A DNA stretch of 64,000 nucleotides from contig JAAVCX010000027.1 in NCBI GenBank assembly GCA_014802105.1, positions 1 through 64,000 of the forward strand. Reading direction: 5' to 3'. The first letter of the stretch is position 1. Each line of letters opens with the position of its first letter. The position numbers and the translations under genes are program-made. The notes beneath the pieces are model-generated. The model was not told where the DNA came from, made no database searches, and saw only the letters and a program-made list of their open reading frames with translations. Of the stretch, positions 1 to 8,601 are shown in pieces. The stretch is from Bacteroides sp. GTDB lineage: Bacteria > Bacteroidota > Bacteroidia > Bacteroidales > Muribaculaceae.

Positions 1-97
<97 letters not shown>

Positions 98-102
98 ACT
101 GC

Positions 103-146
103 GAAACACCCGAAGCTCCTCGTGAGCCTCGGGTGTTTCTTTTTTA
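103..146 (+). terminator. Terminator of the rRNA operon
   Basis: An 11-bp perfect stem (GAAACACCCGA at 103-113 with TCGGGTGTTTC at 129-139) is followed by a T run (140-146). It sits immediately after the 5S gene, as expected for an intrinsic rRNA-operon terminator. Confidence 0.9.
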
Positions 147-231
147 TATTTTACTTTTGAGAGTCTTGCTGAAAATATAATTGTGTAATTAACTAATATT
201 AACAAACGGGGGGTAATTGTGAAAATGTATG

Positions 232-239
232 TATCTTTG
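232..239 (+). promoter_or_regulatory. -7 promoter element of the outer-membrane barrel gene
   Basis: TATCTTTG matches the Bacteroidetes -7 consensus TAnnTTTG and lies 31 bases before the ATG at 271. No convincing TTTG sits about 19 bases upstream, so the -33 half is weak. Confidence 0.5.
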
Positions 240-270
240 TGGAGTATTATTAACACATAATTTTATTTCC

Positions 271-975
271 ATGAAGAAAGTATTAGTTTCTGCTTTTGCC
301 GCTCTTTGTGCATTTGGCGCTTTTGCTCAGGTTTCCTTCTGGGATAGTGAGGCTGCTGCAAAGAAGTTGTTCTTCGCTCCCCGAGTGGGCTTGAATGTGT
401 CTAATATGTCCTTTGATATTCCCGATGGTGATGTAGAGGGTAAGAAGGCTAAGATCGGTTTTAATGTCGGTGTCGGTGTTGATTACATGATCAATCGTTC
501 CTTTGGCATTAATACCGGCTTGTTTTACACTACCAAGGGTGTGAAGTTTGAGGAGAAGGATGAGGGCTACAAGGATACGCAGACTTATAACGCGGGCTAT
601 CTTCAGCTCCCGGTCTATGCTTCTTATCGACTGAATTTTGCTGAGAACTCGCAGTTACAGGTTAATTTCGGCCCTTATTTTGCATACGGTATCAATGGTA
701 AGGTAACTGACAAGTATGTTGATTACGAGGATCCTGATTATAGCGAGGAATATAAGTATGATCTTTTCGGCACCAGTGACGATGATAAGGATCGTGCCGG
801 AATCAAGCGTTTTGATTTAGGTCTTGGCGTTGGTGTCGGTTATACTTTCAAGCGAGTACACCTCGGTCTCGAGTATCAGTTTGGACTTTTGAATTGTCTT
901 GAGAAGGATGAGTGGGGCAGCGATTATAAAGCCTATACTCGTAATCTGAGCATTTCGGTAGGATATACTTTCTGA
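271..975 (+). CDS. Outer-membrane beta-barrel protein (PorT/OMP_b-brl type)
   Basis: Secreted protein of 234 residues. The ATG at 271 is preferred over an upstream one at 229 because it begins a clean signal peptide (MKKVLVSAFAALCAFGAFAQ). The mature part alternates aromatic and small residues in amphipathic strands, with glycine-rich turns (GFNVGVGVDYMI; FDLGLGVGVGYTF), acidic loops and a final strand ending in F. This is the pattern of the small 8-stranded outer-membrane barrels common in Bacteroidetes (PF13568-like). A substrate cannot be inferred. It stands alone between the rRNA operon and a convergent gene, with its own promoter and a shared terminator. Confidence 0.8.
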   Translation: MKKVLVSAFAALCAFGAFAQVSFWDSEAAAKKLFFAPRVGLNVSNMSFDIPDGDVEGKKAKIGFNVGVGVDYMINRSFGINTGLFYTTKGVKFEEKDEGYKDTQTYNAGYLQLPVYASYRLNFAENSQLQVNFGPYFAYGINGKVTDKYVDYEDPDYSEEYKYDLFGTSDDDKDRAGIKRFDLGLGVGVGYTFKRVHLGLEYQFGLLNCLEKDEWGSDYKAYTRNLSISVGYTF

Positions 976-999
976 GTAAGTTAGTTCATCTATTATAAT

Positions 1000-1037
1000 A
1001 AATGTCCCGGTCATATATGTTTATGGCCGGGACATTT
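1000..1037. terminator. Bidirectional terminator between convergent genes
   Basis: AATGTCCCGG (1001-1010) pairs perfectly with CCGGGACATT (1027-1036). A and T flanks lie on both sides, so it can end the plus-strand barrel gene and the minus-strand cyclophilin gene. Confidence 0.8.
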
Positions 1038-1058
1038 GACTATTGGGGGATCGGTGGT

Positions 1059-1925
1059 TTATTCAACTACTTTTGCCGAGATTATCTTGATGTCGTCGAT
1101 GGGTCGATCGTTGGCGTCGGTTTCTGCTTTTTCAATTTTTTCAACTATGTCCATGCCTTGGAGCACCCGGCCATAGACGGTATAGGCTCCGTCGAGATGT
1201 GGAGTGCCGCCGTTAATGGTGTAGTCTTCGCGTATCTCGGGAGTGAAGTAAGTCGTGTCAGCAGCGGTCAGACGACGTGTCTCCTGATTGAGAGAGTCCT
1301 GGAGTGCCTGTAAGCCGGCCTGGTCACGATTGCGGCGCAGGGTCATGATAGTGTCGCGGTTCTGGGCACAGAGACGATCAAATGTTTCCTGACGTCGGGC
1401 CATCAGGGCTCGATGTTCCATCTGGTCGAGCTGAGCGGGGGAGTATTTCTTGCCGGTGACGATATAGAACTGGGAGCCGGACGAGCGACGTTTGGGATTG
1501 ACATTGTCGCCGGTGCGTGCGGCAGCTATTGCTCCCCTATGATGATAGTGAGTAGGGAAAAGAATTTCGGCGTCTATCTCGGGGGCGCTATCTCCGTCGC
1601 CGAGCATGCGTCCCTTGGGAGCGTTTTTGCTTGAAGGGTCGCCTGTCTGAATCATGAAGTTGTCGATGACACGGTGAAATAGCACTCCGTCGTAGTCGCC
1701 GGCTTTGACGCGTTCCAGGAAATTATCGCGATGGCGAGGGGTGTCGCCATAGAGTAAAAATACGATGTCTCCGAGCGAAGTGGTGAGACACACTTTGACA
1801 TCGCCGGGTTGTGGAGTGTAGGCTGTCTGTGACATAGGTGAAGTTACGGGCTGATTATCTGGTGAAGCGGCGGTGAGAGTGATCACAGCCGATATGAAGA
1901 ACACGGGGAGGAGGAGTTTTCTCAT
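1059..1925 (-). CDS. Secreted cyclophilin-type peptidyl-prolyl cis-trans isomerase
   Basis: Protein of 288 residues with a signal peptide (MRKLLLPVFFISAVITLTAA). The cyclophilin fold starts near residue 43 (VCLTTSLGDIVFLLYGDTP) and contains the active-site segment FHRVIDNFMIQTGDP, close to the family consensus FHRVIxxFMxQGGD. SGSQFYIVTG and the C-terminal GGTPHLDGAYTVYGRV strand follow. Between these lies a charged helical insertion of roughly 65 residues, a version seen in Bacteroidetes cyclophilins. It should catalyse proline isomerisation during folding of periplasmic or surface proteins. A 63-base gap separates it from the upstream same-strand gene at 1989-2369. Confidence 0.9.
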   Translation of the reverse strand: MRKLLLPVFFISAVITLTAASPDNQPVTSPMSQTAYTPQPGDVKVCLTTSLGDIVFLLYGDTPRHRDNFLERVKAGDYDGVLFHRVIDNFMIQTGDPSSKNAPKGRMLGDGDSAPEIDAEILFPTHYHHRGAIAAARTGDNVNPKRRSSGSQFYIVTGKKYSPAQLDQMEHRALMARRQETFDRLCAQNRDTIMTLRRNRDQAGLQALQDSLNQETRRLTAADTTYFTPEIREDYTINGGTPHLDGAYTVYGRVLQGMDIVEKIEKAETDANDRPIDDIKIISAKVVE

Positions 1926-1988
1926 AGTGTTGATTGTCGATCAGATGAGATATATCCGGCGTATGAGCTACTTCAGACTAAGCAATTG

Positions 1989-2369
1989 TCAGAGGCTCTG
2001 TTTTGAGGGATATAGTCGTTTGTAGATGCGTCGGAAGTTATTGTCAGTGGCCGACAGTTGGTCAGCGTGCTCGGCATAGTCAGAGCCATAGAGCGACTCG
2101 ATAAGGGTCGGAAGATAGCGACGTTCGCGATCTTTTTCGATAGCGGTGACTACGAGACGATCGATTGCCGGAGCATAGAGCTCGGGGTCGATGGCATGAA
2201 GGTATCGGGCGGCTGAGACGACAAACTGGCCTGTGGAGTCGACGAGTATCATATTGTCGATGAGCTCGTCCATGATGTCGTTACAGAGGCCAATGTTGTT
2301 GGCGATGTATTCGTAGGTGAGCAGGCCGTCAGGATCGGCGGCAAGTTGTTTCTTGAGATCTTGATCCAT
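1989..2369 (-). CDS. Conserved hypothetical protein
   Basis: Protein of 126 residues with no signal peptide or membrane segment. It is rich in acidic and leucine residues and predicted helical, starting MDQDLKKQLAADPDGLLTYE. I do not recognise a domain. It lies between the penicillin-binding protein gene and the cyclophilin gene on the same strand with short gaps, so it may be co-transcribed with them. A cytoplasmic helical adaptor is possible, but no function can be assigned. Confidence 0.7.
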   Translation of the reverse strand: MDQDLKKQLAADPDGLLTYEYIANNIGLCNDIMDELIDNMILVDSTGQFVVSAARYLHAIDPELYAPAIDRLVVTAIEKDRERRYLPTLIESLYGSDYAEHADQLSATDNNFRRIYKRLYPSKQSL

Positions 2370-2453
2370 AGTTGATATAGAGCTTGGAGTTATCGCCGGT
2401 CGGCTTTAGGATTTTGAGACCGTCGGGACTACTGTAAGTGTTAGCATTGAGAG

Positions 2454-4883
2454 TTAGTCAAAGACTCCTTCGAGAGACTGTTCCTGAGCGTCGGAGTCGG
2501 CATCTGGCCCGGCATAGTCATAGAACTCTTTCTCACAGAGATTGACATCGGCCGGGAAATTGAAACGAGCGCTCTGTGAGAGCCCGAGTGTCGGGTCGTT
2601 ATAGACTTTGCGCATGAAGCGGCCATAGATAGGGAGGGCCATTGAGGCACCCTGACCGTAGGCCATTGTGTTGAAATGGATATATCGTTCGTCGCCACCC
2701 ACCCAGGCTCCTGCTACGAGCTGAGGAGTGAAGCCCATGAACCAACCGTCGGCGTTGTAGTTGGTCGTACCTGTCTTGCCTCCCATCTCGGCTGTGAGGC
2801 CGAAGCGCGAGCGCACACGGTGGGCCGTACCCTCGTTGACTACGTTGAGAAGCATCGAGAGTATACGCCAGTAGGCTTTCTCAGAGATTACCTCGGTGTG
2901 TCGCGGAGTGAACTCCGAGATGATATTTCCGTTGTTGTCGGCGATGGCTGTGACAAACATGGGGTCGACCCTCATGCCGTTGTTGGCAAAGGCCGAGTAG
3001 GCTGTGACCATCTCCTTGACGGTGACATCGGCCGGGCCGAGACAGAGCGACATTACGGGGGGAAGCTCGGAGGTGATGCCGAAGTTGTGCATCGTGCGCA
3101 CGAGCGACGAGGGTGAGAGCTGAGAGATCAGCCGGGCAGAGATCCAGTTGTTGGAGTTGGTAAGGGCCCATTTGAGATCTACCATTTCGCCGACGCGGGC
3201 ACTCGAGGAGTTGCGCGGGGCCCATTCACGTCCGGTCTCGTCGGTGAGCACCGGCTGAGTGTTGGAGAACTCGTCGCAAGGGGTGAACCCTTCCTCCATG
3301 GCATAGGTGTAAAGGAACGGTTTGACAGTCGATCCTATCTGGCGACGGCCGGTGGAGACCATATCATATTGGAAGAAGCTGAAATCGGGGCCTCCAACGT
3401 ATGCTTGTATATGGCCGTTGAGCGGATTCATTGCCATGAAACCTGTGCGCAGGAAGTGTTTGTGGTAGAGCACAGAGTCAAGAGGAGTCATGACGGTGTC
3501 GACTACTCCCGAGTAGGTAAATACTTTCATCTCGCGCGGGGTGTTGAAAGCGCGATCGATCTCCTGATGAGAGGCTCCCTCGCGTTGCATAGCGCGGTAG
3601 CGGTCGGTGTTTTTCATCGCATTGCGTATCAGGTGGTTGAGCCTGATCTCCGAGAGCTCGGCGCGATCGGTGGTGTAGGGAGCTCCTTTGGTGCCCTTCT
3701 TCTCACGGAAGAAAGCTTTCTGCAGCTCGCCTCCGAGATGTTCGGCCACAGCCTCCTCGGCATACTGTTGCATGCGCGAGTCGATAGTCGTGTAGATTTT
3801 CAGACCGTCGTTGTAGATGTCATATTTCGAGCCGTCGGGTTTGGGATTTTTTTCAATCCAGCCAAAGAGAGGATTGGTCTCCCAGGCAATGGAGTCGTCT
3901 ATGAATTTCTGATTTTCCCATCCGCGATAATTTTCCCTGACAGGTCGTTTGGCACGGAGCATACGGCGTAGTTCCTCGCGGAAATAGGGTGCGATACCAT
4001 CTTTAGTGTCTACTCTGTGAAACTGGAGCTTGAGAGGTAGCTCAGAGAGCGAGTCTACCTCTTCGCGCGTGAGTCGGCCGGCCTTTTCCATCTGTTGGAG
4101 CACCACGTTGCGACGCTGACGGGTGCGCTCATTCTGTCTGACGGGGTTGTAGTAGGACGGATTTTTCACCATACCTACAAGCGTGGCGGCCTCCTCGACG
4201 GTGAGATCTTTAGGTTCCTTGCCGAAGTAGATATAGGCCGCGCTCTTGATGCCAACGGCATTGTAGAGGAAGTCAAACTGATTGAGATACATCTTGATGA
4301 TCTCCTCCTTGGAGTAATATCGCTCGAGCTTCACGGCGATCATCCATTCGATCGGTTTCTGCATGGCGCGAGCGAGCAATCCTGAGCTTTCGGGCGAATA
4401 GAGCTGCTTGGCGAGCTGCTGGGTCAGAGTCGAGCCGCCTCCGGCGTTCTTGTTTCCAAGCAGCAGTGTCTTGAAGAACACGCGGCCGAGACCTCTCAGG
4501 TCTATGCCCGAGTGATCTTCAAAGCGCACATCTTCGGTGGATATAAGCGCATCGATGACGTGAGGCGACACTTCGTCAAAATCGGCATAAACGCGGTTGC
4601 CGGTACCTGCGAAATATCGTCCGATCTCTTTTCCGTCGGCCGAATAGACTACTGATGCAAATCGGTCAGTCGGATTTTTGAGTTCCTCCACGGGCGGCAT
4701 ATAGCCTATGACGCCGTTATAGATGAGAAACAGAAATAGAAAAATGCCTATGACGACAAGTATGAACGCGAGCCACATGGTGGCAATGATGCCGCGGTGA
4801 TTGCGGGGCTTTTGGGGAGTCCCGTTCTCGGTAGGAGTGGTCTTACTGAATATACGGGATATATACTGCTTAAAATCTGGCAT
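2454..4883 (-). CDS. Bifunctional penicillin-binding protein 1A-type (glycosyltransferase/transpeptidase)
   Basis: Class A penicillin-binding protein of 809 residues that polymerises and cross-links peptidoglycan. After a short cytoplasmic tail, a membrane anchor spans about residues 34-58. The GT51 domain follows with STEDVRFEDHSGID (catalytic Glu), GGGSTLTQQLAKQL and KEEIIKMYLNQ. The transpeptidase domain has the Ser-x-x-Lys motif in GSTVKPF, a Ser-x-Asn motif in TNSNNW and the KTG motif in GGKTGTTNYNADGW, so both activities look intact. The C-terminus is acidic. An upstream TAnnTTTG element suggests its own promoter. Confidence 0.95.
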   Translation of the reverse strand: MPDFKQYISRIFSKTTPTENGTPQKPRNHRGIIATMWLAFILVVIGIFLFLFLIYNGVIGYMPPVEELKNPTDRFASVVYSADGKEIGRYFAGTGNRVYADFDEVSPHVIDALISTEDVRFEDHSGIDLRGLGRVFFKTLLLGNKNAGGGSTLTQQLAKQLYSPESSGLLARAMQKPIEWMIAVKLERYYSKEEIIKMYLNQFDFLYNAVGIKSAAYIYFGKEPKDLTVEEAATLVGMVKNPSYYNPVRQNERTRQRRNVVLQQMEKAGRLTREEVDSLSELPLKLQFHRVDTKDGIAPYFREELRRMLRAKRPVRENYRGWENQKFIDDSIAWETNPLFGWIEKNPKPDGSKYDIYNDGLKIYTTIDSRMQQYAEEAVAEHLGGELQKAFFREKKGTKGAPYTTDRAELSEIRLNHLIRNAMKNTDRYRAMQREGASHQEIDRAFNTPREMKVFTYSGVVDTVMTPLDSVLYHKHFLRTGFMAMNPLNGHIQAYVGGPDFSFFQYDMVSTGRRQIGSTVKPFLYTYAMEEGFTPCDEFSNTQPVLTDETGREWAPRNSSSARVGEMVDLKWALTNSNNWISARLISQLSPSSLVRTMHNFGITSELPPVMSLCLGPADVTVKEMVTAYSAFANNGMRVDPMFVTAIADNNGNIISEFTPRHTEVISEKAYWRILSMLLNVVNEGTAHRVRSRFGLTAEMGGKTGTTNYNADGWFMGFTPQLVAGAWVGGDERYIHFNTMAYGQGASMALPIYGRFMRKVYNDPTLGLSQSARFNFPADVNLCEKEFYDYAGPDADSDAQEQSLEGVFD

Positions 4884-4985
4884 AACAACAATGTCCTTGA
4901 CAGGGGATAATGATCAGATGACAGGATAATAGGGTCAGAGCCTGAGCCGTGCATACTGTTTGCATGACTCGAGTCTGTCAAAATG

Positions 4986-4993
4986 CAAAGTTA
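4986..4993 (-). promoter_or_regulatory. -7 promoter element of the PBP1A gene
   Basis: On the minus strand the bases read TAACTTTG (TAnnTTTG), about 100 bases before the ATG at 4883. No good TTTG is found 19-20 bases further upstream. Confidence 0.4.
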
Positions 4994-5080
4994 GGAAATT
5001 TTCACCATTGTAGGAAGTGCTGATGGTTAAGGTTGTTTAAAGCCGACGGGAGTGGGTAAAGTCTGGTATGTATATAAGAA

Positions 5081-5109
5081 GCCGGGCCGCTTCTGAGGAG
5101 CGGCCCGGC
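5081..5109 (-). terminator. Terminator after rplT
   Basis: An 11-bp GC-rich stem (GCCGGGCCGCT with AGCGGCCCGGC) with a 7-base loop lies 28 bases after the rplT stop. It ends the thrS-infC-rpmI-rplT operon. Confidence 0.88.
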
Positions 5110-5137
5110 TATAAAGGGGGGGGATTAAAATCGTCTA

Positions 5138-5488
5138 TCAGGCGTTCTTCACCTTGTCAACAATAGCCTTGAAAGCGGCGGGGTTGTTGAGGGCGAGATC
5201 GGCGAGCACCTTGCGGTTGATCTCGATACCGGCCTTGTGGATGAGACCCATGAGCTTGGAGTAGGAGAGATCCTCGATGCGGGCAGCGGCGTTGATACGC
5301 TGGATCCAGAGCGAGCGGAAGTTGCGCTTCTTGTCCTTGCGGTCACGGTAAGCGTAGGTGAGACCCTTTTCCCAGGTGTTCTTGGCTACGGTCCACACAT
5401 TGCGGCGGCATCCGAAGTATCCGCGGGTGAGCTTGAGGATTTTCTTACGGCGAGCCCTTGAGGCTACATGATTAACTGATCTTGGCAT
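5138..5488 (-). CDS. rplT: 50S ribosomal protein L20
   Basis: Protein of 116 residues, normal length for L20, with the basic start [20 protein letters not shown] and the conserved segments [10 protein letters not shown] and [11 protein letters not shown]. It binds 23S rRNA early in large-subunit assembly. Last gene of the thrS-infC-rpmI-rplT operon, the order conserved across many bacteria, followed by a strong terminator. Confidence 0.99.
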   Translation of the reverse strand: MPRSVNHVASRARRKKILKLTRGYFGCRRNVWTVAKNTWEKGLTYAYRDRKDKKRNFRSLWIQRINAAARIEDLSYSKLMGLIHKAGIEINRKVLADLALNNPAAFKAIVDKVKNA

Positions 5489-5591
5489 TTTTGAGAATTG
5501 TTGTGAATGTCAGCGGCAAGCGATGTGCTCTTTGAGATTGGCTGAACACTCGGTTAAACAGAATAGATGCTGATTAGCTGAAGAGGAAAGA

Positions 5592-5789
5592 TTACTTGAG
5601 AGCGAGGAGCGACTTCACGTTTGAAGCGTCGCAGGTGGCAACTGTGGAGAAGTGGGTCAGGTTGCGCTTCTGCTTCTTGGTCTTCTTGGTGAGGATGTGG
5701 CTCTTGAAAGCGTGCTTTCTCTTGATCTTTCCTGTTCCGGTAAGGGCGAACCTCTTTTTGGCACCGGAATTAGTCTTAATCTTGGGCAT
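5592..5789 (-). CDS. rpmI: 50S ribosomal protein L35
   Basis: Protein of 65 residues, highly basic, starting [20 protein letters not shown] with the typical [20 protein letters not shown] core. It is a large-subunit protein. It lies between infC and rplT with about 100-base gaps on each side, within the same operon. Confidence 0.99.
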   Translation of the reverse strand: MPKIKTNSGAKKRFALTGTGKIKRKHAFKSHILTKKTKKQKRNLTHFSTVATCDASNVKSLLALK

Positions 5790-5891
5790 TTTTTGAAATG
5801 TTTATAAAATTGATATTTAGCGGCAGCCGGTGATCAATCGGGACCGGACAGCCTGATGTTTCGGTGGCGTTTTCTTCAGCTCCTGAGAGTG

Positions 5892-6488
5892 TCAGCCCTG
5901 GGTTTTCTTTTTGGGGCTGAGCATGATGATCATGCGTTTGCCTTCGAGCACGGGCATCTGATCTACTTTACCATACTCCTCGAGGTCGTTGGCGAAGCGT
6001 AACAGGAGCACTTCACCCTGTTCTTTGAAGAGTATCGAGCGACCTTTGAAGAAGACATAGGCCTTGACCTTGGCTCCTTCCTGAAGGAAGCCTATGGCAT
6101 GCTTGAGCTTGAAGTTGTAGTCGTGGTCGTCGGTCTGGGGGCCGAAACGTATTTCCTTGACTACGACCTTGGTGGCCTTGGCCTTCTGCTCTTTCTGACG
6201 TTTTTTCTGCTGATAGAGAAATTTCTGATAGTCAAGGATTTTGCAGACCGGCGGCTCGGCGGTAGGAGAAATCTCGATCAGGTCGAGCTCCAGGCTTTCG
6301 GCAATCTTCAGGGCTTCCTGGATGGGATATATGCCGGCCTCGACGTTGTCTCCGACGAGACGAACTTCGCGGGCGCGGATGCGCTCGTTGGTGGCATAGG
6401 GATCTTTGTCCTTATTGGGGACGAATGGGCGACGCGGACCGTTATTGGCAGGTCTCGGCGGACGCGGGGTGAAAGGTCTTTTCTCCAT
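5892..6488 (-). CDS. infC: Translation initiation factor IF-3
   Basis: Protein of 198 residues. The IF3 N-terminal domain begins at [14 protein letters not shown] (about residue 33), after a proline/arginine-rich extension of about 30 residues. A lysine-rich linker ([13 protein letters not shown]) leads to the C-terminal domain ([21 protein letters not shown]). IF-3 keeps 30S subunits free and checks start-codon pairing. The visible start is ATG, not the rare AUU start of the E. coli gene, so AUU-based autoregulation is not expected. It lies 24 bases downstream of thrS. Confidence 0.98.
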   Translation of the reverse strand: MEKRPFTPRPPRPANNGPRRPFVPNKDKDPYATNERIRAREVRLVGDNVEAGIYPIQEALKIAESLELDLIEISPTAEPPVCKILDYQKFLYQQKKRQKEQKAKATKVVVKEIRFGPQTDDHDYNFKLKHAIGFLQEGAKVKAYVFFKGRSILFKEQGEVLLLRFANDLEEYGKVDQMPVLEGKRMIIMLSPKKKTQG

Positions 6489-6512
6489 TCAGTGGAAGTA
6501 GAGGCTGAAGTA

Positions 6513-8456
6513 TTATTGATTAATCATTTCGTTGACTTCGCGAGTCAATTCGGCTGCAAAGGTAGTAATTTTCATCGAACCTTTATCACCTTCGCCCTGT
6601 TTTCTTACAGAAATTTCGCCATTTTCTGCTTCTTTTTCACCAACGATGAGCATATAGGGTATTCTTTTGAGCTCATTGTCGCGAATTTTCTTGCCGATCT
6701 TCTCGTTGCGGTCGTCAACAAGGGTGCGCACATCGGCCTCGTTGAGCTGACGGGCCACCTCGTGAGCATAGTCGTTGAACTTCTCGGAGATGGGGAGCAC
6801 GACGGCCTGCTCGGGGGCGAGCCACAGGGGGAAACGGCCGGCGGTGTGCTCGAGGAGCACAGCCACAAATCGTTCCATCGAGCCGAAGGGAGCGCGGTGG
6901 ATCATCACGGGGCGATGCTTCTGGTTGTCGCTGCCGGTATACTCGAGCTGGAAGCGCTCGGGCAGGTTATAGTCTACCTGGATGGTTCCGAGCTGCCAGC
7001 GGCGTCCGAGGGCGTCTTTGACCATGAAGTCGAGCTTGGGGCCGTAGAAAGCTGCTTCGCCCAGCTCGGTGCGGGCTTTGAGACCCTTCTCGGCACATGC
7101 GTCGATGATGGCCTGCTCGGCAAGAGCCCAGTTTTCGTCTGAGCCGATATATTTTTCTTTGTGCTCGGGGTCGCGCAGAGAGATCTGAGCCTCAAAGTTG
7201 TCAAACTTCAGAGCCTTGAAGATGTAGAAGATAATGTCCATCACCTTGAGGAACTCACCCTTGATCTGGTCGGGGGCGCAATAGATGTGGGCATCATCCT
7301 GAGTGAAACCGCGCACACGGGTGAGGCCATGGAGCTCGCCGCTCTGCTCGTAGCGATAGACTGTGCCGAACTCGGCCAGACGCAGGGGGAGGTCGCGGTA
7401 AGAGCGGGGGAGAGCGCGGAAGATTTCACAGTGGTGAGGACAGTTCATGGGTTTGAGCAGATACTCCTCACCCTCTTCGGGGGTATGAATGGGCTGGAAT
7501 GAATCCTTGCCATATTTGGCATAGTGGCCCGAGGTTACATAGAGGTTTTTGTTACCGATATGGGGCGTGATGACCTGCTGGTAGCCATACTGTTTCTGTA
7601 TCTTACGGAGGAACTGCTCCAGGCGGTCGCGCAGAGCGGTGCCTTTGGGGAGCCAGAGGGGGAGACCGGCGCCAACGTTCTGAGAGAAAGCAAAGAGCTC
7701 CATCTCCTTGCCGAGTTTGCGGTGGTCACGCTTCTTGGCCTCCTCGAGCAGGGCAAGATACTCGTCAAGCATCTTTTTCTTGGGGAAAGTGATGCCATAG
7801 ACTCTGACGAGCTGCTTGCGCTTCTCGTCGCCACGCCAGAACGCACCGGCCAGCGAGGTGATCTTGACGGCTTTGATAGGAGCAGTGTCAGGAATGTGAG
7901 GGCCACGGCAGAGGTCGGTAAACGAGCCCTGTGTATAGGTGGTGATATTTCCGTCCTCAAGTTCAGAGATAAGCTCACATTTATACTCCTCGCCGCGGTC
8001 GCCGAAGAGCTTCAGAGCGTCGGCCTTTGAGATGTCGGCGCGTACGATCTGCTGCTTCTCACGAGCAAGCTCGAGCATCTTGTTCTCGATTTTGGCGAAA
8101 TCGGCGGCGGTGAGCTGATGCTCGCCCGGGTCGATGTCATAGTAGAAACCGTTGTCAATAGCGGGGCCGATGCCAAATTTCACGCCTGGATAGAGTTCCT
8201 GAAGAGCCTCGGCGAGAAGGTGGGCCGAAGAGTGCCAGAAGGCGTGCTTGCCCTCGGGATCCTCCCATTTGAACAGACACAGTGAGGCGTCCTCGGTGAT
8301 AGGACGGGTCAGATCCCACTCTTTATCGTTTACAGAAGCGGCCAGAACATCGCGGGCCAGTTGGGACGACAGGCTCTGAGCCACTTCCAGAGGGGTGACT
8401 CCGCTTTCAAACTGCTTGACGCTGCCGTCGGGAAAGGTAATGTTGATGGATGACAT
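6513..8456 (-). CDS. thrS: Threonine--tRNA ligase
   Basis: Class II synthetase of 647 residues, normal length. Domains in order: TGS (about 1-60, [20 protein letters not shown]), the editing/second additional domain ([15 protein letters not shown]), the catalytic core with motif 2 ([20 protein letters not shown]) and motif 3 ([18 protein letters not shown]), and the anticodon-binding domain. It charges tRNA-Thr and clears mischarged serine. It heads the thrS-infC-rpmI-rplT operon and is divergent from dnaG, with overlapping promoters between them. Confidence 0.99.
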   Translation of the reverse strand: MSSINITFPDGSVKQFESGVTPLEVAQSLSSQLARDVLAASVNDKEWDLTRPITEDASLCLFKWEDPEGKHAFWHSSAHLLAEALQELYPGVKFGIGPAIDNGFYYDIDPGEHQLTAADFAKIENKMLELAREKQQIVRADISKADALKLFGDRGEEYKCELISELEDGNITTYTQGSFTDLCRGPHIPDTAPIKAVKITSLAGAFWRGDEKRKQLVRVYGITFPKKKMLDEYLALLEEAKKRDHRKLGKEMELFAFSQNVGAGLPLWLPKGTALRDRLEQFLRKIQKQYGYQQVITPHIGNKNLYVTSGHYAKYGKDSFQPIHTPEEGEEYLLKPMNCPHHCEIFRALPRSYRDLPLRLAEFGTVYRYEQSGELHGLTRVRGFTQDDAHIYCAPDQIKGEFLKVMDIIFYIFKALKFDNFEAQISLRDPEHKEKYIGSDENWALAEQAIIDACAEKGLKARTELGEAAFYGPKLDFMVKDALGRRWQLGTIQVDYNLPERFQLEYTGSDNQKHRPVMIHRAPFGSMERFVAVLLEHTAGRFPLWLAPEQAVVLPISEKFNDYAHEVARQLNEADVRTLVDDRNEKIGKKIRDNELKRIPYMLIVGEKEAENGEISVRKQGEGDKGSMKITTFAAELTREVNEMINQ

Positions 8457-8543
8457 ATATTTATATAAGGTGGAGGAGACTTACGGATGTCTCCCCGGCT
8501 GTGTGTCGATGGTAGAGAGTGAACTACACTTCAGTATTGTTAA

Positions 8544-8571
8544 TCCCGCGATAACGGGAGTTGCAAAGATA
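8544..8571 (-). promoter_or_regulatory. thrS promoter -7 element and leader hairpin
   Basis: Minus-strand TATCTTTG (8571 down to 8564) matches TAnnTTTG. Just downstream, TCCCG/CGGGA (8555-8559 with 8544-8548) forms a small stem at what would be the extreme 5' end of a thrS leader of about 100 bases. No clear -33 match is seen. No anti-terminator or T-box features are visible. Confidence 0.4.
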
Positions 8572-8591
8572 CAAATTATTTACTAATTTTG
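8561..8591 (+). promoter_or_regulatory. dnaG promoter, overlapping the thrS promoter
   Basis: TTGC (8561-8564), 19 bases, then TAATTTTG (8584-8591), a good Bacteroidetes -33/-7 pair. The -7 box ends only 10 bases before the dnaG ATG (8602), so the leader can be just a few bases long. Confidence 0.6.
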
Positions 8592-8601
8592 TGTTATTAT
8601 T

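Noticed and set aside
6557-6564. TACCTTTG -7-like element inside the thrS 3' end as an infC promoter
   Set aside because: No -33 match and infC follows thrS by only 24 bases; chance match is likely.
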